Source: Paragemmobacter sp039798885
Lineage (GTDB): Bacteria; Pseudomonadota; Alphaproteobacteria; Rhodobacterales; Rhodobacteraceae
DNA: 64,000 nt
Direction: 5' to 3'
Assembly (NCBI GenBank): GCA_039798885.1
Contig: JBDKFE010000061.1
Location: 1 to 64,000, forward strand
Shown: piece after piece, positions 43,697 through 52,974 of the stretch
Numbering within the stretch: the stretch's first letter is position 1
Layout of the letters: the number at the start of each line of letters is the position of its first letter
Program-made: the position numbers and the translations under genes
The notes under the pieces: generated by a model
Seen by the model: only the letters and a program-made list of their open reading frames with translations
Told to the model about the DNA's origin: nothing
Databases searched by the model: none

Positions 43697-45118
43697 ATGA
43701 CCGTCGCTCCTTTCTCTCCCACCGAAGACCGGCCCGCCCAAGGGCTGCGCGCGGTCACGCGCCTGCGCCGCAGCCTGCGCGCCTTCCTGCGGCTGGAAAC
43801 CGGGGCGGCCCGGCTCGAAAAGCAGTTGCGCGACTACGCGATGGGCGGCCTCGCCCTGTTCTGGAAACGCCAGACGATCTACGCAGGCGCGGGCCTCCTG
43901 TGCGGCTTCTACTATGATCTGCAAGTCGCCGTACTGTGCTATGTCCTTTTGCAGTATACTGAATTCTGCGAAACTTGGCTTCTTCTGCGCATCGCCCGCT
44001 GGCGCGGCGGCAACCTGCGCGAGGCGCGGCGCTACCGCAACTTCCTCTTGCTCACGGCCATGCAAAGCACAGCCGCCATCTGCTTTTGGGCGGGCACCGT
44101 CGCGGTGCTGGAAGGCGTGTCATCCCACTTCATGCCGCTCTTCTTCCTCTTTGCGGCAGGCCTCTTTGCGGCGGTGAACAACCACCAGATCCCGCAGATC
44201 CTCTTCGTCCGCCTCGTGATGTATGCCGGCGTCTTCCTGTGGATCCCCACTTCGGACATCCTTGCCATCCGCCCGCCGCTGCAAAGCTTCCTCTGGCTTC
44301 AGCTGTTCACCGTCGTCTTCGTGCTGTTTTTCGTGGTGGAATGCTCGGTCATCTTCCTGCGGCTCTATCGCTCTGGCCTCGACCAGCTCGACGCGCTGCG
44401 CCTTGAACGGGACCGCGTGCAGGCCGCCTATGAAGTGAAGTCCCAATTCGTGTCGATCGTCAGCCACGAATTGCGCACCCCGCTCACCTCGATCAACGGT
44501 GCGCTCGGCCTGTTGCGCACCGGGGCCTATGACAGCACCCCCGACAAGGCCCGCAACATCCTCGAGATCGCGCACAAGAACAGCGTCCGCCTTTCGGCGC
44601 TGATCAACGACCTGCTGGACCTGCAAAAGATCGAATCCGGCCAGATGTCCTACAACATGGACCAGATCGACCTCACCGCCTTGGTCGAAGAATGCATCGA
44701 ATCGATCGACAGCTTCGCCCAGACCTACGGTATCGCGGTCCAGCTTTCCCCCGCCACGCCTGACCTGATCGTGTCCGCAGACCGCGACCGCCTGCATCAG
44801 GTGCTCGACAACCTGCTCTCCAACGCCGTCAAATTCTCGCGCCGGGGCGAAAAGGTCGAGGTGCGCCTCTCCCGCGTCCAAGACCGCATCCGCGTCGAAG
44901 TGCAGGACCGTGGCATCGGCATCCCGCCCAATTCCCGCGAAAAGGTCTTCGGCAAGTTCACGCAGGTCGACAGCTCCGACCGCCGCAGCCATGGCGGCAC
45001 CGGCCTCGGCCTTGCCATCGCGCAGGAAATCATGACGGCCCATGGCGGCAGCATCGACTACAGCAGCAGACTTGGCGAAGGCACCACCTTCACCATCGAA
45101 TTCCCGACCGAGGACTAA
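43697..45118 (+). CDS. Membrane sensor histidine kinase
   Basis: 473 residues. Six or so membrane segments lie at about 55-215, a short coiled-coil near 225-245, then HisKA with FVSIVSHELRTPLTSI (phospho-His near 258) and HATPase with NLLSNAVKFS, DRGIGIP and GGTGLGLAI. There is no receiver domain. It is followed after 5 bases by an Hpt protein, indicating a multistep phosphorelay. The signal is unknown; membrane helices rather than a periplasmic domain may sense it. Confidence 0.9.
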   Translation: MTVAPFSPTEDRPAQGLRAVTRLRRSLRAFLRLETGAARLEKQLRDYAMGGLALFWKRQTIYAGAGLLCGFYYDLQVAVLCYVLLQYTEFCETWLLLRIARWRGGNLREARRYRNFLLLTAMQSTAAICFWAGTVAVLEGVSSHFMPLFFLFAAGLFAAVNNHQIPQILFVRLVMYAGVFLWIPTSDILAIRPPLQSFLWLQLFTVVFVLFFVVECSVIFLRLYRSGLDQLDALRLERDRVQAAYEVKSQFVSIVSHELRTPLTSINGALGLLRTGAYDSTPDKARNILEIAHKNSVRLSALINDLLDLQKIESGQMSYNMDQIDLTALVEECIESIDSFAQTYGIAVQLSPATPDLIVSADRDRLHQVLDNLLSNAVKFSRRGEKVEVRLSRVQDRIRVEVQDRGIGIPPNSREKVFGKFTQVDSSDRRSHGGTGLGLAIAQEIMTAHGGSIDYSSRLGEGTTFTIEFPTED

Positions 45119-45123
45119 GGACG

Positions 45124-45483
45124 ATGACCTTCTACACTGACGTGGCCCAACAGGCCGATATCGCCGCACGTCTTGCGCCGATCCGTACGCATTTCCTGTC
45201 GACCCTTGGTCCCCGCCGCGAACGTCTGGCCATCTTCTGCGCCGCACCCGATCCGCTGCCCTGTCCCCACCTGATCCGTCAGTTGCAGGAAGATGCCCAC
45301 AAGATCCGCGGCGTGGCCCTCACGCTCGGCTTCGAAACACTCGGCCGCGCGGCGGGCAAACTGGACGAATTGCTGAACCCTTGGCACAAGGCCGTCACGC
45401 CCATGCCCGTGGATGGGGGCATGGTCTCGGCCATGGCGGGACTGGCGGCAGAAATCGACCTCGCGCTCGGCTGGCGGGACTGA
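45124..45483 (+). CDS. Hpt (histidine phosphotransfer) domain protein
   Basis: 119 residues. The phospho-histidine is in AHKIRGVALTLGFETLG, near residue 59, matching the HxxKG-type Hpt signature, with helices on either side. It should shuttle phosphate between the adjacent kinase and one or both response regulators. It runs convergently toward the single-domain response regulator with a 7-base gap. Confidence 0.85.
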   Translation: MTFYTDVAQQADIAARLAPIRTHFLSTLGPRRERLAIFCAAPDPLPCPHLIRQLQEDAHKIRGVALTLGFETLGRAAGKLDELLNPWHKAVTPMPVDGGMVSAMAGLAAEIDLALGWRD

Positions 45484-45490
45484 ACGGCGC

Positions 45491-45877
45491 TCAGCGCGGG
45501 CGCTGCGCCCAGTACCGGCGGATGTCCGATGGCAGCGTGACGGGATCGAACGGCTTCGTGATCCGCCCCAGCACCCCCATCCCGACCATGTCGCCCTCGA
45601 TGGTCTCCATGGCCTTCGCCGTCATGAAAATCGCAGGCGTCCGTGCCAAGGCCGCGACACCCCGCAGCGCCTCTAGCGTCTGCATCCCGTTCATCCCGGG
45701 CATCATGTAATCCAGCAACAGAAGATCAGGGCCGAAACCCTCGGCCTTCTCCAACGCCTCGGCACCAGAGGCGCATTGCATCACCTCGAACCCGCCCAGA
45801 TCGGCCAGCGCGAGACGGGCAATCATCAGGATATCCTCGTCGTCTTCGACGTGCAGGATTCGGTTAAGACCATCCAT
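45491..45877 (-). CDS. Single-domain response regulator
   Basis: 128 residues: a receiver only, with VEDDED, LLLDYMMPGMNG (phospho-Asp near 52), MTAKAME and ITKPFDP. It has no output domain, so it may be a phosphate sink or act by protein-protein contact, like CheY or DivK. GGGGGGTG precedes the ATG at 45877; the longer upstream frame is not needed. Its location with kinase and Hpt suggests one relay. Confidence 0.9.
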   Translation of the reverse strand: MDGLNRILHVEDDEDILMIARLALADLGGFEVMQCASGAEALEKAEGFGPDLLLLDYMMPGMNGMQTLEALRGVAALARTPAIFMTAKAMETIEGDMVGMGVLGRITKPFDPVTLPSDIRRYWAQRPR

Positions 45878-46163
45878 CGGCACCCCCCGCAGCGCCCGAC
45901 CCGATCGGTTTTTCGACCCGCGCGCCATTTCAGACTGAGGCCACATTGACCCAACGTCAATCCGACCGGACATGTTTTGTGACTCACTCGCAGGAACGGA
46001 TTGTTTCCACAGCAGGCGAAATGCACCTCCGTCGCTGCGGTCCCGTTTCATCCCCATGAAAACAAGGGCCAAAGCCGACGGTCGTGCGCGACGGTCCAGC
46101 CGCAGCGCGCGCGGGACCGTAGCGCACAAACCATCCCGTGCAAAGGGGAACTGCGACCGGGCC

Positions 46164-46718
46164 TCAGCTTCCCTGAACGATCAGGATGGCGCGCGCGGCC
46201 CCGGTCCCGGCCCGGATCGCATGGGCCCGATCCGCGGCATAGCGTGCCGTGTCACCCGGACCCAGCCGCTCCTCCTCCTCGCCGGATTGCACGGTCAGGC
46301 TGCCCTCCACCACCGTCAGATGCTCGCGGCATCCCGCCGAATGCGGCTCTGACACCAGCGCCGCCCCGGATTCAAAGGACAGGTCATAGACCTCATGCTC
46401 GCCCACCGCCTCGGCGGGCGACAGGATGCGGATTCGCACCCCCGGACTGCGCGCAATCACCGGCGCAGCCCCGGCCCGCGTCACCTCGATCCCGGGCGCG
46501 GGCTTGCCTTCCAGCAGCCCTGCGAAATCCACCTGCAAGGCCTGCGTCAGGTTCCACAGCGTCGCCACCGTGGGCGAACTTTCCCCCCGCTCGATCTGGC
46601 TGACCATCGACCGCGACACACCCGACAGCTTGGCCACCGCATCAAGCGAAAGCCCGCGCGCCCGCCGCGCCTCGCGCAGCGATGCCGCCAATCTGTCATG
46701 GATGTCGGAACGCGCCAT
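46164..46718 (-). CDS. XRE family regulator with C-terminal cupin
   Basis: 184 residues. An N-terminal XRE helix-turn-helix (about 5-62; LSLDAVAKLSGVSRSMVSQIERGESSPTV, cut here) is followed by a cupin (about 105-180; HLTVVEGSLTVQSGEEEE). The family senses small molecules and represses or activates neighbouring metabolism genes; PuuR-like regulators are an example. It lies 43 bases downstream of selO on the same strand. Target unknown. Confidence 0.88.
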   Translation of the reverse strand: MARSDIHDRLAASLREARRARGLSLDAVAKLSGVSRSMVSQIERGESSPTVATLWNLTQALQVDFAGLLEGKPAPGIEVTRAGAAPVIARSPGVRIRILSPAEAVGEHEVYDLSFESGAALVSEPHSAGCREHLTVVEGSLTVQSGEEEERLGPGDTARYAADRAHAIRAGTGAARAILIVQGS

Positions 46719-46760
46719 GCGCGCGATGCTTACTCGCCCCACGGCGAAGGTCAACGCGAC

Positions 46761-48194
46761 TCAGGTCCCGCAGAAGGTCACATAGCGCCCAAATCCCTGC
46801 GGCGCAGGCAGCGTATAGGGCTCCCGCTCCACAAACGGCTCTGACACCGCAGATACCAGCGCCTCGAACGGCCCCATGTCGCCCCCCGTCGCCGCCGCCA
46901 AGGCTTCTTCCACTTTGTGGTTGCGCGGGATCACCGCCGGATTGGCCGCAAGGATGCGCGCCGCCGCATCCGGTGCCAGCCGCGCCTGCCAGCGCGGCAG
47001 CCATGCCCGCAGGCCGGACGGATCGTCAAACAGCGGGGCCAATGCCGACGCATCGCCCCCCACCGCCCCGGCCAGCCGCCGGAAGGTCAGCGTCCAGTCC
47101 GCCCCCTGCCCGTCCATCGCCGCCAGCAGCCCATCCGCCAGATCACCGTCGCCCGCCTCGGCCCCCGCCAGCCCCAGCTTGGCGCGCATCATCGACACCC
47201 ATTCCGCCCGAAACCGCCCTGCAATCCCCTCCAGATACATATTGGCGATGTCCACCGCCCGATCCTGATCGTCATGGAACAGCGGCAGCAATGCCTCTGC
47301 CAGCCGCGCAAGGTTCCAGCCAAGGATCAGCGGCTGGTTGGCATAGGCATAGCGCCCGCCATGATCGATGGACGAAAACACCGTCCCCGGCGCATAACCC
47401 TCCATAAAGGCGCAAGGACCGTAATCGATCGTCTCGCCCGACAGCGCCATGTTGTCGGTGTTCATCACCCCGTGGATGAACCCCACCCCCATCCATTGCG
47501 CGATCAATCGCGCCTGCCGCCCGATCACCGCATCAAACAGCGCGACATAAGGGGACTCCGCCCCCGCCACCTGCGGATAATGCCGCGCGATGGTGTAATC
47601 GGCCAGCTTCCTGACCTGCGCCTGATCCCCCCGCGCGGCAAAGAACTGGAACGTCCCCACCCGGATATGGCTTGCCGCCACCCGCGTCAGCACTGCGCCG
47701 GGCAATTCCGTCTCGCGCAGCACCGGCGCGCCCGTCGCCACCACCGCCAAAGCCCGCGTCGTGGGAATGCCCAGCGCTGCCATCGCCTCGCCCATCACAT
47801 ATTCCCGCAGCATCGGCCCCACGGCGGCCTTGCCATCCCCCGCGCGCGAAAAGGGCGTCCGCCCCGATCCCTTCAACTGCACGTCCCAGCGCCACCCCTC
47901 TGGGTCCACCACCTCGCCCAGCAGCAGCGCGCGCCCGTCGCCCAGTTGTGGAGAAAACCCCCCGAACTGATGCCCCGCATAGGCTTGCGCCACCGGATCC
48001 GCCCCCTCGGGCAGCGCGCGGCCCGACAGCACCTCTGCCGCCACCTCGGCCAGCCAGTCGGGATCGATCCCCAACCCTTCGGCCAGCCCCCGGTTCAGCG
48101 CCAAAAGGCGCGGCGCGGGCGCAGGCGCGGGCTGCACCGAAAGAAATGTCCCCGGCAGATCGCGTACCCAACTGTTGTCGAAACGAAAGCTCAT
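46761..48194 (-). CDS. selO: Protein adenylyltransferase SelO (YdiU/UPF0061)
   Basis: 477 residues. Conserved SelO segments are AQAYAGHQFGGFSPQLGDGR (about 65-84), GSGRTPFSRAGDGKAA near 108, and HGVMNTDNMALSGETIDYGP near 240, holding the pseudokinase metal-binding Asn/Asp. It AMPylates proteins in redox stress. A selenocysteine near the C-terminus exists in some members; here the end reads FVTFCGT with cysteine. The start at 48194 fits MSFRFDNSWVRDLPGTF. Confidence 0.93.
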   Translation of the reverse strand: MSFRFDNSWVRDLPGTFLSVQPAPAPAPRLLALNRGLAEGLGIDPDWLAEVAAEVLSGRALPEGADPVAQAYAGHQFGGFSPQLGDGRALLLGEVVDPEGWRWDVQLKGSGRTPFSRAGDGKAAVGPMLREYVMGEAMAALGIPTTRALAVVATGAPVLRETELPGAVLTRVAASHIRVGTFQFFAARGDQAQVRKLADYTIARHYPQVAGAESPYVALFDAVIGRQARLIAQWMGVGFIHGVMNTDNMALSGETIDYGPCAFMEGYAPGTVFSSIDHGGRYAYANQPLILGWNLARLAEALLPLFHDDQDRAVDIANMYLEGIAGRFRAEWVSMMRAKLGLAGAEAGDGDLADGLLAAMDGQGADWTLTFRRLAGAVGGDASALAPLFDDPSGLRAWLPRWQARLAPDAAARILAANPAVIPRNHKVEEALAAATGGDMGPFEALVSAVSEPFVEREPYTLPAPQGFGRYVTFCGT

Positions 48195-48316
48195 CCTGAC
48201 CCCGGCGCTTTGACGCATCCCCCCCATATGGCCCGCCCCCGGATCAGGGGCAAGCACGCCGCAGGGGGAACACAGGCCAAGCACGCCGGCCCAGTGCGCC
48301 TGCTGAACGCACCTGC

Positions 48317-48835
48317 TCAGCGCACCTCGATCCGGGCAAGCTGCCAGATCGACCGGGCATAGATCACCTCTGTCTGATAGGCCGGATCAGAGTCATAGGG
48401 ATACACCACCCAAAGCGGCCCCTTGTCCCGCACCGAAAGCACGGCACCGTTCTGGCGATAGGCGACGATGGGCCCCTCGGCCACGGCATCGGCCATCGGG
48501 ATCTCCACCGTGTAATCGTTCAGCGCCGAGGCCGCGATCACCGTGCCCTCCGCCCCCAGCCGCTCCAGCAGCGTGGCCAGCGGCACGCCCTCAAAAACCT
48601 GCGGCCCGTCGCTCCAGATCGTATGCGTCTCGATCTTGACCGAACCCATCGCCTCCAGCATGGCAAGGTCCAGCTCCGCCGCATCGCCCGCATTGCGGGC
48701 CGCGATGCCACCCGTCACGGTCAGGATCACTTCGCCCTGCGGCACCGCCAAGGCGTCCTGCGCCAGCAAAGGGACCGCCATCATCGCGGAAAAGGCAACG
48801 CCGAACCCCAGCCCGCTCCAGCACATTGACTGCAT
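48317..48835 (-). CDS. Periplasmic oxidoreductase with Mo-cofactor-binding-like fold
   Basis: 172 residues. A signal peptide is visible: hydrophobic MCWSGLGFGVAFSAMMAVPL then AQD. The mature part resembles the oxidoreductase molybdopterin-binding fold (FEGVPLATLLERLG, DKGPLWVVYPYDSDP), but it lacks an obvious cofactor cysteine, so it may be a binding protein. Homologues are often encoded beside sensor kinases or GGDEF proteins; here it is next to selO. The start at 48835 is chosen for the signal peptide. Confidence 0.75.
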   Translation of the reverse strand: MQSMCWSGLGFGVAFSAMMAVPLLAQDALAVPQGEVILTVTGGIAARNAGDAAELDLAMLEAMGSVKIETHTIWSDGPQVFEGVPLATLLERLGAEGTVIAASALNDYTVEIPMADAVAEGPIVAYRQNGAVLSVRDKGPLWVVYPYDSDPAYQTEVIYARSIWQLARIEVR

Positions 48836-49033
48836 CAAAGCCTCCCAAGCGCTTTCACACACAAGCCTTACGCACATCGACGCCAAAGGTCAGCTATTCT
48901 TCCGAGGTATGCACAGAGCGTCAACCGTCAACCCAAGGTTGCATCCCCGCGCCCTGCGCGCCAACGCCCACGGCCCGCCATCGCCAAGCAACGCCCCCGG
49001 AGGACTGCGCCGCTCATCACATCTTGCAAGGTG

Positions 49034-49110
49034 TGGTCGGGGCGAGAGGATTCGAACCCCCGGCCTACGGTACCCAAAACCGTCGCGCTACCAGACTGCG
49101 CTACGCCCCG
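49034..49110 (-). tRNA. tRNA-Pro (anticodon TGG)
   Basis: The minus strand gives a complete cloverleaf: acceptor CGGGGCG, D-arm GCGCAGTCTGGTAGCGC, anticodon loop TTTTGGGTA with anticodon TGG, T-arm GGGGGTTCGAATCCTCT, and 3' CGCCCCGACCA with encoded CCA. It is 77 bases long and decodes CCA/CCG proline codons. Confidence 0.95.
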
Positions 49111-49168
49111 AACGTCGCCTCCTTACCCTGTCGCCCGCCGATTGAAAAGCCGCCCTGCGGGGAAAGCT

Positions 49169-49663
49169 TCACGGACAAGGCCATGCAGCCCTGCGCTGTG
49201 GAATGGACGGGTGGCGCAACTCAGACCCTTCGGCGATGCCCATCCGCTGGGCCAAACCGCCATTGATCTCTAGCACGAAGCGGATGCCTTCGCCGCCTTC
49301 GATCGGGGTGGTGTCGCCAGGGATCGCATTGGAATGCACCTTGCGTACCCGCCCCGTCTCGTCGGCAAAGATCATGTCCAACGGGATCAGCGTGTTCTTC
49401 ATCCAAAAGGCCGCGCGCTGCGGGGCCTCATAGACGAACAACATCCCCGCCGAACTTGGCATCGACTCGCGGAACATCAGTCCCTGCGCCCGCTCTGCCC
49501 CGTCATCCGCCACTTCGACACTGAACCGCTGCTGCCCGCCCGCCCCCCGGATGTCCAACCGGTCGGGCGCGCAGTCCTGCGCCAGCGCCGCCATCGGCGC
49601 GAAAGACACCATCACACCGAAAAGCCCGGAAATCAGCCCGGCTGCCGCGTTGCCGCTTCCCAC
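49169..49663 (-). CDS. DUF192 family exported protein
   Basis: 164 residues. An N-terminal hydrophobic stretch ending MAALAQ is a probable signal peptide. The DUF192 core is clear: ERAQGLMFRESMPSSAGMLF, FWMKNTLIPLDMIFADETG and SNAIPGDTTPIEGGEGIRFV. Function is unknown. I chose the GTG at 49663, which follows AGGTGG, because the ATG at 49612 leaves too short a signal peptide; this makes it overlap the cold-shock gene by 31 bases. Downstream is tRNA-Pro on the same strand. Confidence 0.82.
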   Translation of the reverse strand: MGSGNAAAGLISGLFGVMVSFAPMAALAQDCAPDRLDIRGAGGQQRFSVEVADDGAERAQGLMFRESMPSSAGMLFVYEAPQRAAFWMKNTLIPLDMIFADETGRVRKVHSNAIPGDTTPIEGGEGIRFVLEINGGLAQRMGIAEGSELRHPSIPQRRAAWPCP

Positions 49664-50166
49664 GAAACCACCTGAACCGCCATGCGCCCGCGCTTGCCTT
49701 CGACGATGCGCAGGCAAATCGCCTCGCCCGCCTGCAGGTCGGCAAAGCCCGACATGCGCAACACCTCGATATGGATGAACACATCCTCCGGCCGCCCGAA
49801 GACATTGGCAAAACCAAAGCCCTTGGCCTTGTCGAACCACTTCACACGCGCCGCTTCCAACGGCAGCGCGGCGATCTCTTCTGGGTCATGGGGCGCACTT
49901 TCATCGCCCAGCGGGAAAACGACGCCCTGCGGAGGTTCGATCTCCAGAACCTCCACCGCCTGAACGCCACGCTGCGTCATCTGCACCTTCACCGAAACCA
50001 CCGCGCCATCGGCCACCGAATTCTGGCCGTAGTTGCGCAGCACGTTCGCATGAAGAAGGATGTCAGCGCCACCCTCGTCAGCGACGATGAACCCAAATCC
50101 CTTGCCGGGATCAAACCACTTCACCCGGCCATGCACGATCTGCACAGCCCTATCCTCGTCCGTCAT
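49633..50166 (-). CDS. Tandem cold-shock domain protein
   Basis: 177 residues with two CSDs. The first (about 12-75) has RVKWFDPGKGFGFIVADEGG; the second (about 107-170) has RVKWFDKAKGFGFANVFGRPEDVFIH. Both keep RNP1 and RNP2 aromatic residues, so both should bind single-stranded nucleic acid. Two-domain CSPs are typical of alphaproteobacteria. The start at 50166 (MTDEDRAVQIVHGRVKWF) matches homologues; ATGs at 50199 and 50238 are alternatives. Confidence 0.9.
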   Translation of the reverse strand: MTDEDRAVQIVHGRVKWFDPGKGFGFIVADEGGADILLHANVLRNYGQNSVADGAVVSVKVQMTQRGVQAVEVLEIEPPQGVVFPLGDESAPHDPEEIAALPLEAARVKWFDKAKGFGFANVFGRPEDVFIHIEVLRMSGFADLQAGEAICLRIVEGKRGRMAVQVVSWEAATRQPG

Positions 50167-50280
50167 GTTCGAGCCATTCCCCAGAGTAAGCCCATTCATT
50201 ACGTTTGACTTGAATATGTTCGGAGTTTCAAGGGTCAATTCTTAACTCAGTTTAAGGCTTTCAGTCGCGAAACGCGAAAA

Positions 50281-50883
50281 TCACGGGTTCAATCGTTGGA
50301 CTTCCCAAGGTGTAACGATGTCATTCCGGGACCATTTGAACCGATCATGCAGACGGAATTGTCCGTCGGCCCAGAATTCGATCTCGATGGGACGGATTCG
50401 GATGCCTCCCCAGAAAGGCGGGCGCTTGGGAATCGGTCCGTGCTGGGCGGTCACTTTCGCCACCTCGGCCACCAGCGCCGCGCGCGACGACAAGGGTTCC
50501 GACTGCCGCGACGCCCATGCCCCCAGACGGCTTTTCAGGCTGCGGCTGTCGTAATAGGCATCCGCCTGCGGCCCTTCTTCCCGCTCGGTCACGCCCCGCA
50601 CCCGGATTTGGCGGCGCAGACTCTTCCAATGCAGCACAAAGGCCGCCTTCCCGCTTGCCTCGATCTCGCGCCCCTTCTTGGACCCGTAATTGGTGTAAAA
50701 GACGAAGGCATCCGCCTCGATCTCCTTCAGCAGCACCATCCGCACATTGGGCATCCCCGCCTCGTCCACCGTGGCCAATGCGATGGCATTGGGATCGTTG
50801 GGTTCCACCGGCTCCGCCTCGGCCAGCCAAGCCCGTGCGATGGCAAAGGGGTCATCGCCCGCAAAAATCCCGCTTCTGTCCAT
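50281..50883 (-). CDS. pdxH: Pyridoxamine 5'-phosphate oxidase
   Basis: 200 residues. The N-terminus MDRSGIFAGDDPFAIARAWL leads to FMN- and substrate-binding segments VRMVLLKEIEADAFVFYTNY, SKKGREIEASGKAAFVLHW and the C-terminal signature FWADGQFRLHDRFKW. It oxidises PNP/PMP to pyridoxal phosphate. The ATG at 50883 has a GGGAT upstream. It is divergent from fabI. Confidence 0.95.
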   Translation of the reverse strand: MDRSGIFAGDDPFAIARAWLAEAEPVEPNDPNAIALATVDEAGMPNVRMVLLKEIEADAFVFYTNYGSKKGREIEASGKAAFVLHWKSLRRQIRVRGVTEREEGPQADAYYDSRSLKSRLGAWASRQSEPLSSRAALVAEVAKVTAQHGPIPKRPPFWGGIRIRPIEIEFWADGQFRLHDRFKWSRNDIVTPWEVQRLNP

Positions 50884-50994
50884 GATATCCCGTCCAAACC
50901 TTCCCTGCGACGCAGGCTTAGGGCCGCCCTTGATGCAGCCCATCGGATCGCCTACACGTCAACGACAACACAAAGGGTGGGCGAGGGACAGGCA

Positions 50995-51822
50995 ATGTCA
51001 ACGGGACTCATGGCAGGAAAGCGCGGCCTCATCATGGGCCTTGCCAATGACAAATCCATCGCCTGGGGCATCGCAAAGGCACTGGCCGACCACGGGGCCG
51101 AAATGGCCTTCTCCTATCAGGGCGAGGCGCTCAAGAAACGTGTCGAACCCCTCGCGGCCTCCATCGGCACGCCGCTTCTTTTCGAATGTGACGTTGCGTC
51201 CGAAGAGTCGATGGACGCCCTCTTCGCCGGTCTGCGGGACCATTGGGGCAAGATCGACTTCCTCGTCCATGCCATCGGCTTTTCCGACAAGAACGAACTC
51301 CGCGGCCGCTATGTCGATACGACCCGCGCCAACTTCCTGATGACGATGGACATTTCCGTCTATTCCTTCACCGCCGTCTGCCAGCGCGCGGCCGCCCTCA
51401 TGCCCGATGGCGGCTCGCTCCTGACGCTGACCTATTACGGTGCGGAAAAGGTCATGCCGCATTACAACGTCATGGGTCTGGCCAAGGCCGCACTGGAATC
51501 ATCGGTGAAATACATCGCTGAAGACCTCGGCAAGGACGGCATCCGCGTCAACGCCATCTCGGCAGGCCCGATCAAGACCCTCGCCGCCTCTGGCATCGGC
51601 GACTTCCGCTACATCATGAAGTGGAACGAGTTGAACTCCCCCCTCCGCCGCAACGTCACGCAGGAAGAAGTGGGCAAGGCCGCGCTCTACCTCCTCTCCG
51701 ACCTCGGCTCCGGCACGACGGGCGAGAACCTGCACGTGGACGCAGGCTATCACGTCGTCGGCATGAAGGCCGTGGACGCCCCCGACATCGACGCCGTGAC
51801 GGGGCGGAACGGCAAGGAATGA
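50995..51822 (+). CDS. fabI: Enoyl-[acyl-carrier-protein] reductase (NADH)
   Basis: 275 residues of the short-chain dehydrogenase FabI type. NADH-binding GLANDKSIAWGIAKA near residue 15-29, and the catalytic Tyr-x6-Lys in HYNVMGLAKAALE near 157-170. It performs the last reduction of the fatty-acid elongation cycle and is the target of triclosan-class inhibitors. Its stop overlaps the start of the LysE gene (ATGA). The upstream frame includes antisense pdxH sequence and was discarded. Confidence 0.96.
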   Translation: MSTGLMAGKRGLIMGLANDKSIAWGIAKALADHGAEMAFSYQGEALKKRVEPLAASIGTPLLFECDVASEESMDALFAGLRDHWGKIDFLVHAIGFSDKNELRGRYVDTTRANFLMTMDISVYSFTAVCQRAAALMPDGGSLLTLTYYGAEKVMPHYNVMGLAKAALESSVKYIAEDLGKDGIRVNAISAGPIKTLAASGIGDFRYIMKWNELNSPLRRNVTQEEVGKAALYLLSDLGSGTTGENLHVDAGYHVVGMKAVDAPDIDAVTGRNGKE

Positions 51823-52436
51823 CTCTCGCCACCTTCCTTGCGCTGGCCACGGTGCAACTGATGGCCGCCATCAGCCCCGGCCCCGCCGTGCTGATGACCG
51901 CGCGCACGGGGGTTACCCAAGGGCTCCGCATGGGCATCTGGATGGCGGCGGGCATCGGCTTTGGTGCCGTATTCTGGGCCGTCTGCGCCCTCTTCGGCCT
52001 CGCCCTGCTCTTCAAAGTCGCCCCCACCCTGCTGACCGTGCTCAAGATCGCGGGCGGTGCCTACCTGATCTGGATCGCCATCCAGATGTGGCGCCACGCC
52101 CCCGAACCCCTCTCCACCGACACGACCGACAGCACGCTGCCCCAATCCGGCCCCGCCGCGCTGTGGAAGGGGATCACGACCCAACTCGCCAACCCCAAAC
52201 CCGTCGTCTTCTTCGGCGCGGTCTTCGCAGGCATGGTGCCGCCCGACACGCCGCTCTGGATCAAGGGCGCGCTGCTCTGCGTCGTCTTCTCCACCGATTT
52301 CATCTGGAACGTCATCGTGGCCCGGCTCTTCTCTTTCGAACGCAGCCGCCGCTTCTATCTCTCGCTCAAAACCCTGATCGACCGCAGCTTCGGCGGCCTG
52401 CTCGCCGCGCTGGGGCTCAAGGTCGCGCTCACCTGA
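51819..52436 (+). CDS. LysE/RhtB family translocator
   Basis: 205 residues, six predicted membrane segments. The family signature AAISPGPAVLMTARTGVTQGLRMG is at about 16-40, split here by description. It exports amino acids or homoserine lactone-like compounds; the substrate is not identifiable. It is translationally coupled to fabI by a 4-base overlap. Confidence 0.9.
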   Translation: MTLATFLALATVQLMAAISPGPAVLMTARTGVTQGLRMGIWMAAGIGFGAVFWAVCALFGLALLFKVAPTLLTVLKIAGGAYLIWIAIQMWRHAPEPLSTDTTDSTLPQSGPAALWKGITTQLANPKPVVFFGAVFAGMVPPDTPLWIKGALLCVVFSTDFIWNVIVARLFSFERSRRFYLSLKTLIDRSFGGLLAALGLKVALT

Positions 52437-52448
52437 AAGGGAAAACCG

Positions 52449-52973
52449 ATGTCCGCCGAACGCCTGCCCCATGAAAAAGGCTTCCACGTCAGCTGGGACC
52501 AGATCCACCGCGACGCCCGCGCGCTGGCGTGGCGGCTGGACGGCAAGGGTCCGGGCGAAGGTGGGGCGTGGAAGGCCGTCGTCGGCATCACGCGCGGCGG
52601 CCTCGTGCCCGCCATGATCGTCAGCCGCGAACTGGACATCCGCGTGGTCGATACGATCAGCGTCAAATCCTATCATGCCGGGGGCGGCGCGCAGGACCAG
52701 CGGCGCGAGGCGCAGGTGGTCAAGGCCCCGCAGACCGAACTGATGGGGGATGGGTCCGGCATCCTCATCGTCGACGACCTCGTCGACAGCGGCCGGACGC
52801 TGGAACTGATCCGCAGCCTCTACCCCAAGGCGCATTGCGCCACCGTCTACGCCAAACCCCACGGCAAGCCGCAGGTGGACACCTACGTGACCGAGGTGTC
52901 GCAAGACACTTGGATCTTCTTCCCTTGGGACATGGCGCTGCAATACGTCCAACCCTTCCGCGGCAACGACTGA
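52449..52973 (+). CDS. gpt: Xanthine(-guanine) phosphoribosyltransferase
   Basis: 174 residues. It starts MSAERLPHEKGFHVSWDQI and has the PRPP motif ILIVDDLVDSGRTLELI near 100-116, and TYVTEVSQDTWIFFPWD near the C-terminus. It salvages xanthine and guanine. It lies 12 bases after the LysE gene, so it may share the fabI transcript. A palindrome follows immediately. Confidence 0.93.
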   Translation: MSAERLPHEKGFHVSWDQIHRDARALAWRLDGKGPGEGGAWKAVVGITRGGLVPAMIVSRELDIRVVDTISVKSYHAGGGAQDQRREAQVVKAPQTELMGDGSGILIVDDLVDSGRTLELIRSLYPKAHCATVYAKPHGKPQVDTYVTEVSQDTWIFFPWDMALQYVQPFRGND

Positions 52974-52974
52974 C

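Noticed and set aside
50242..50255. TTAA-N6-TTAA near the cold-shock gene as a CtrA site
   Set aside because: The CtrA consensus spacing is seven, here it is six, and no supporting neighbour was found.
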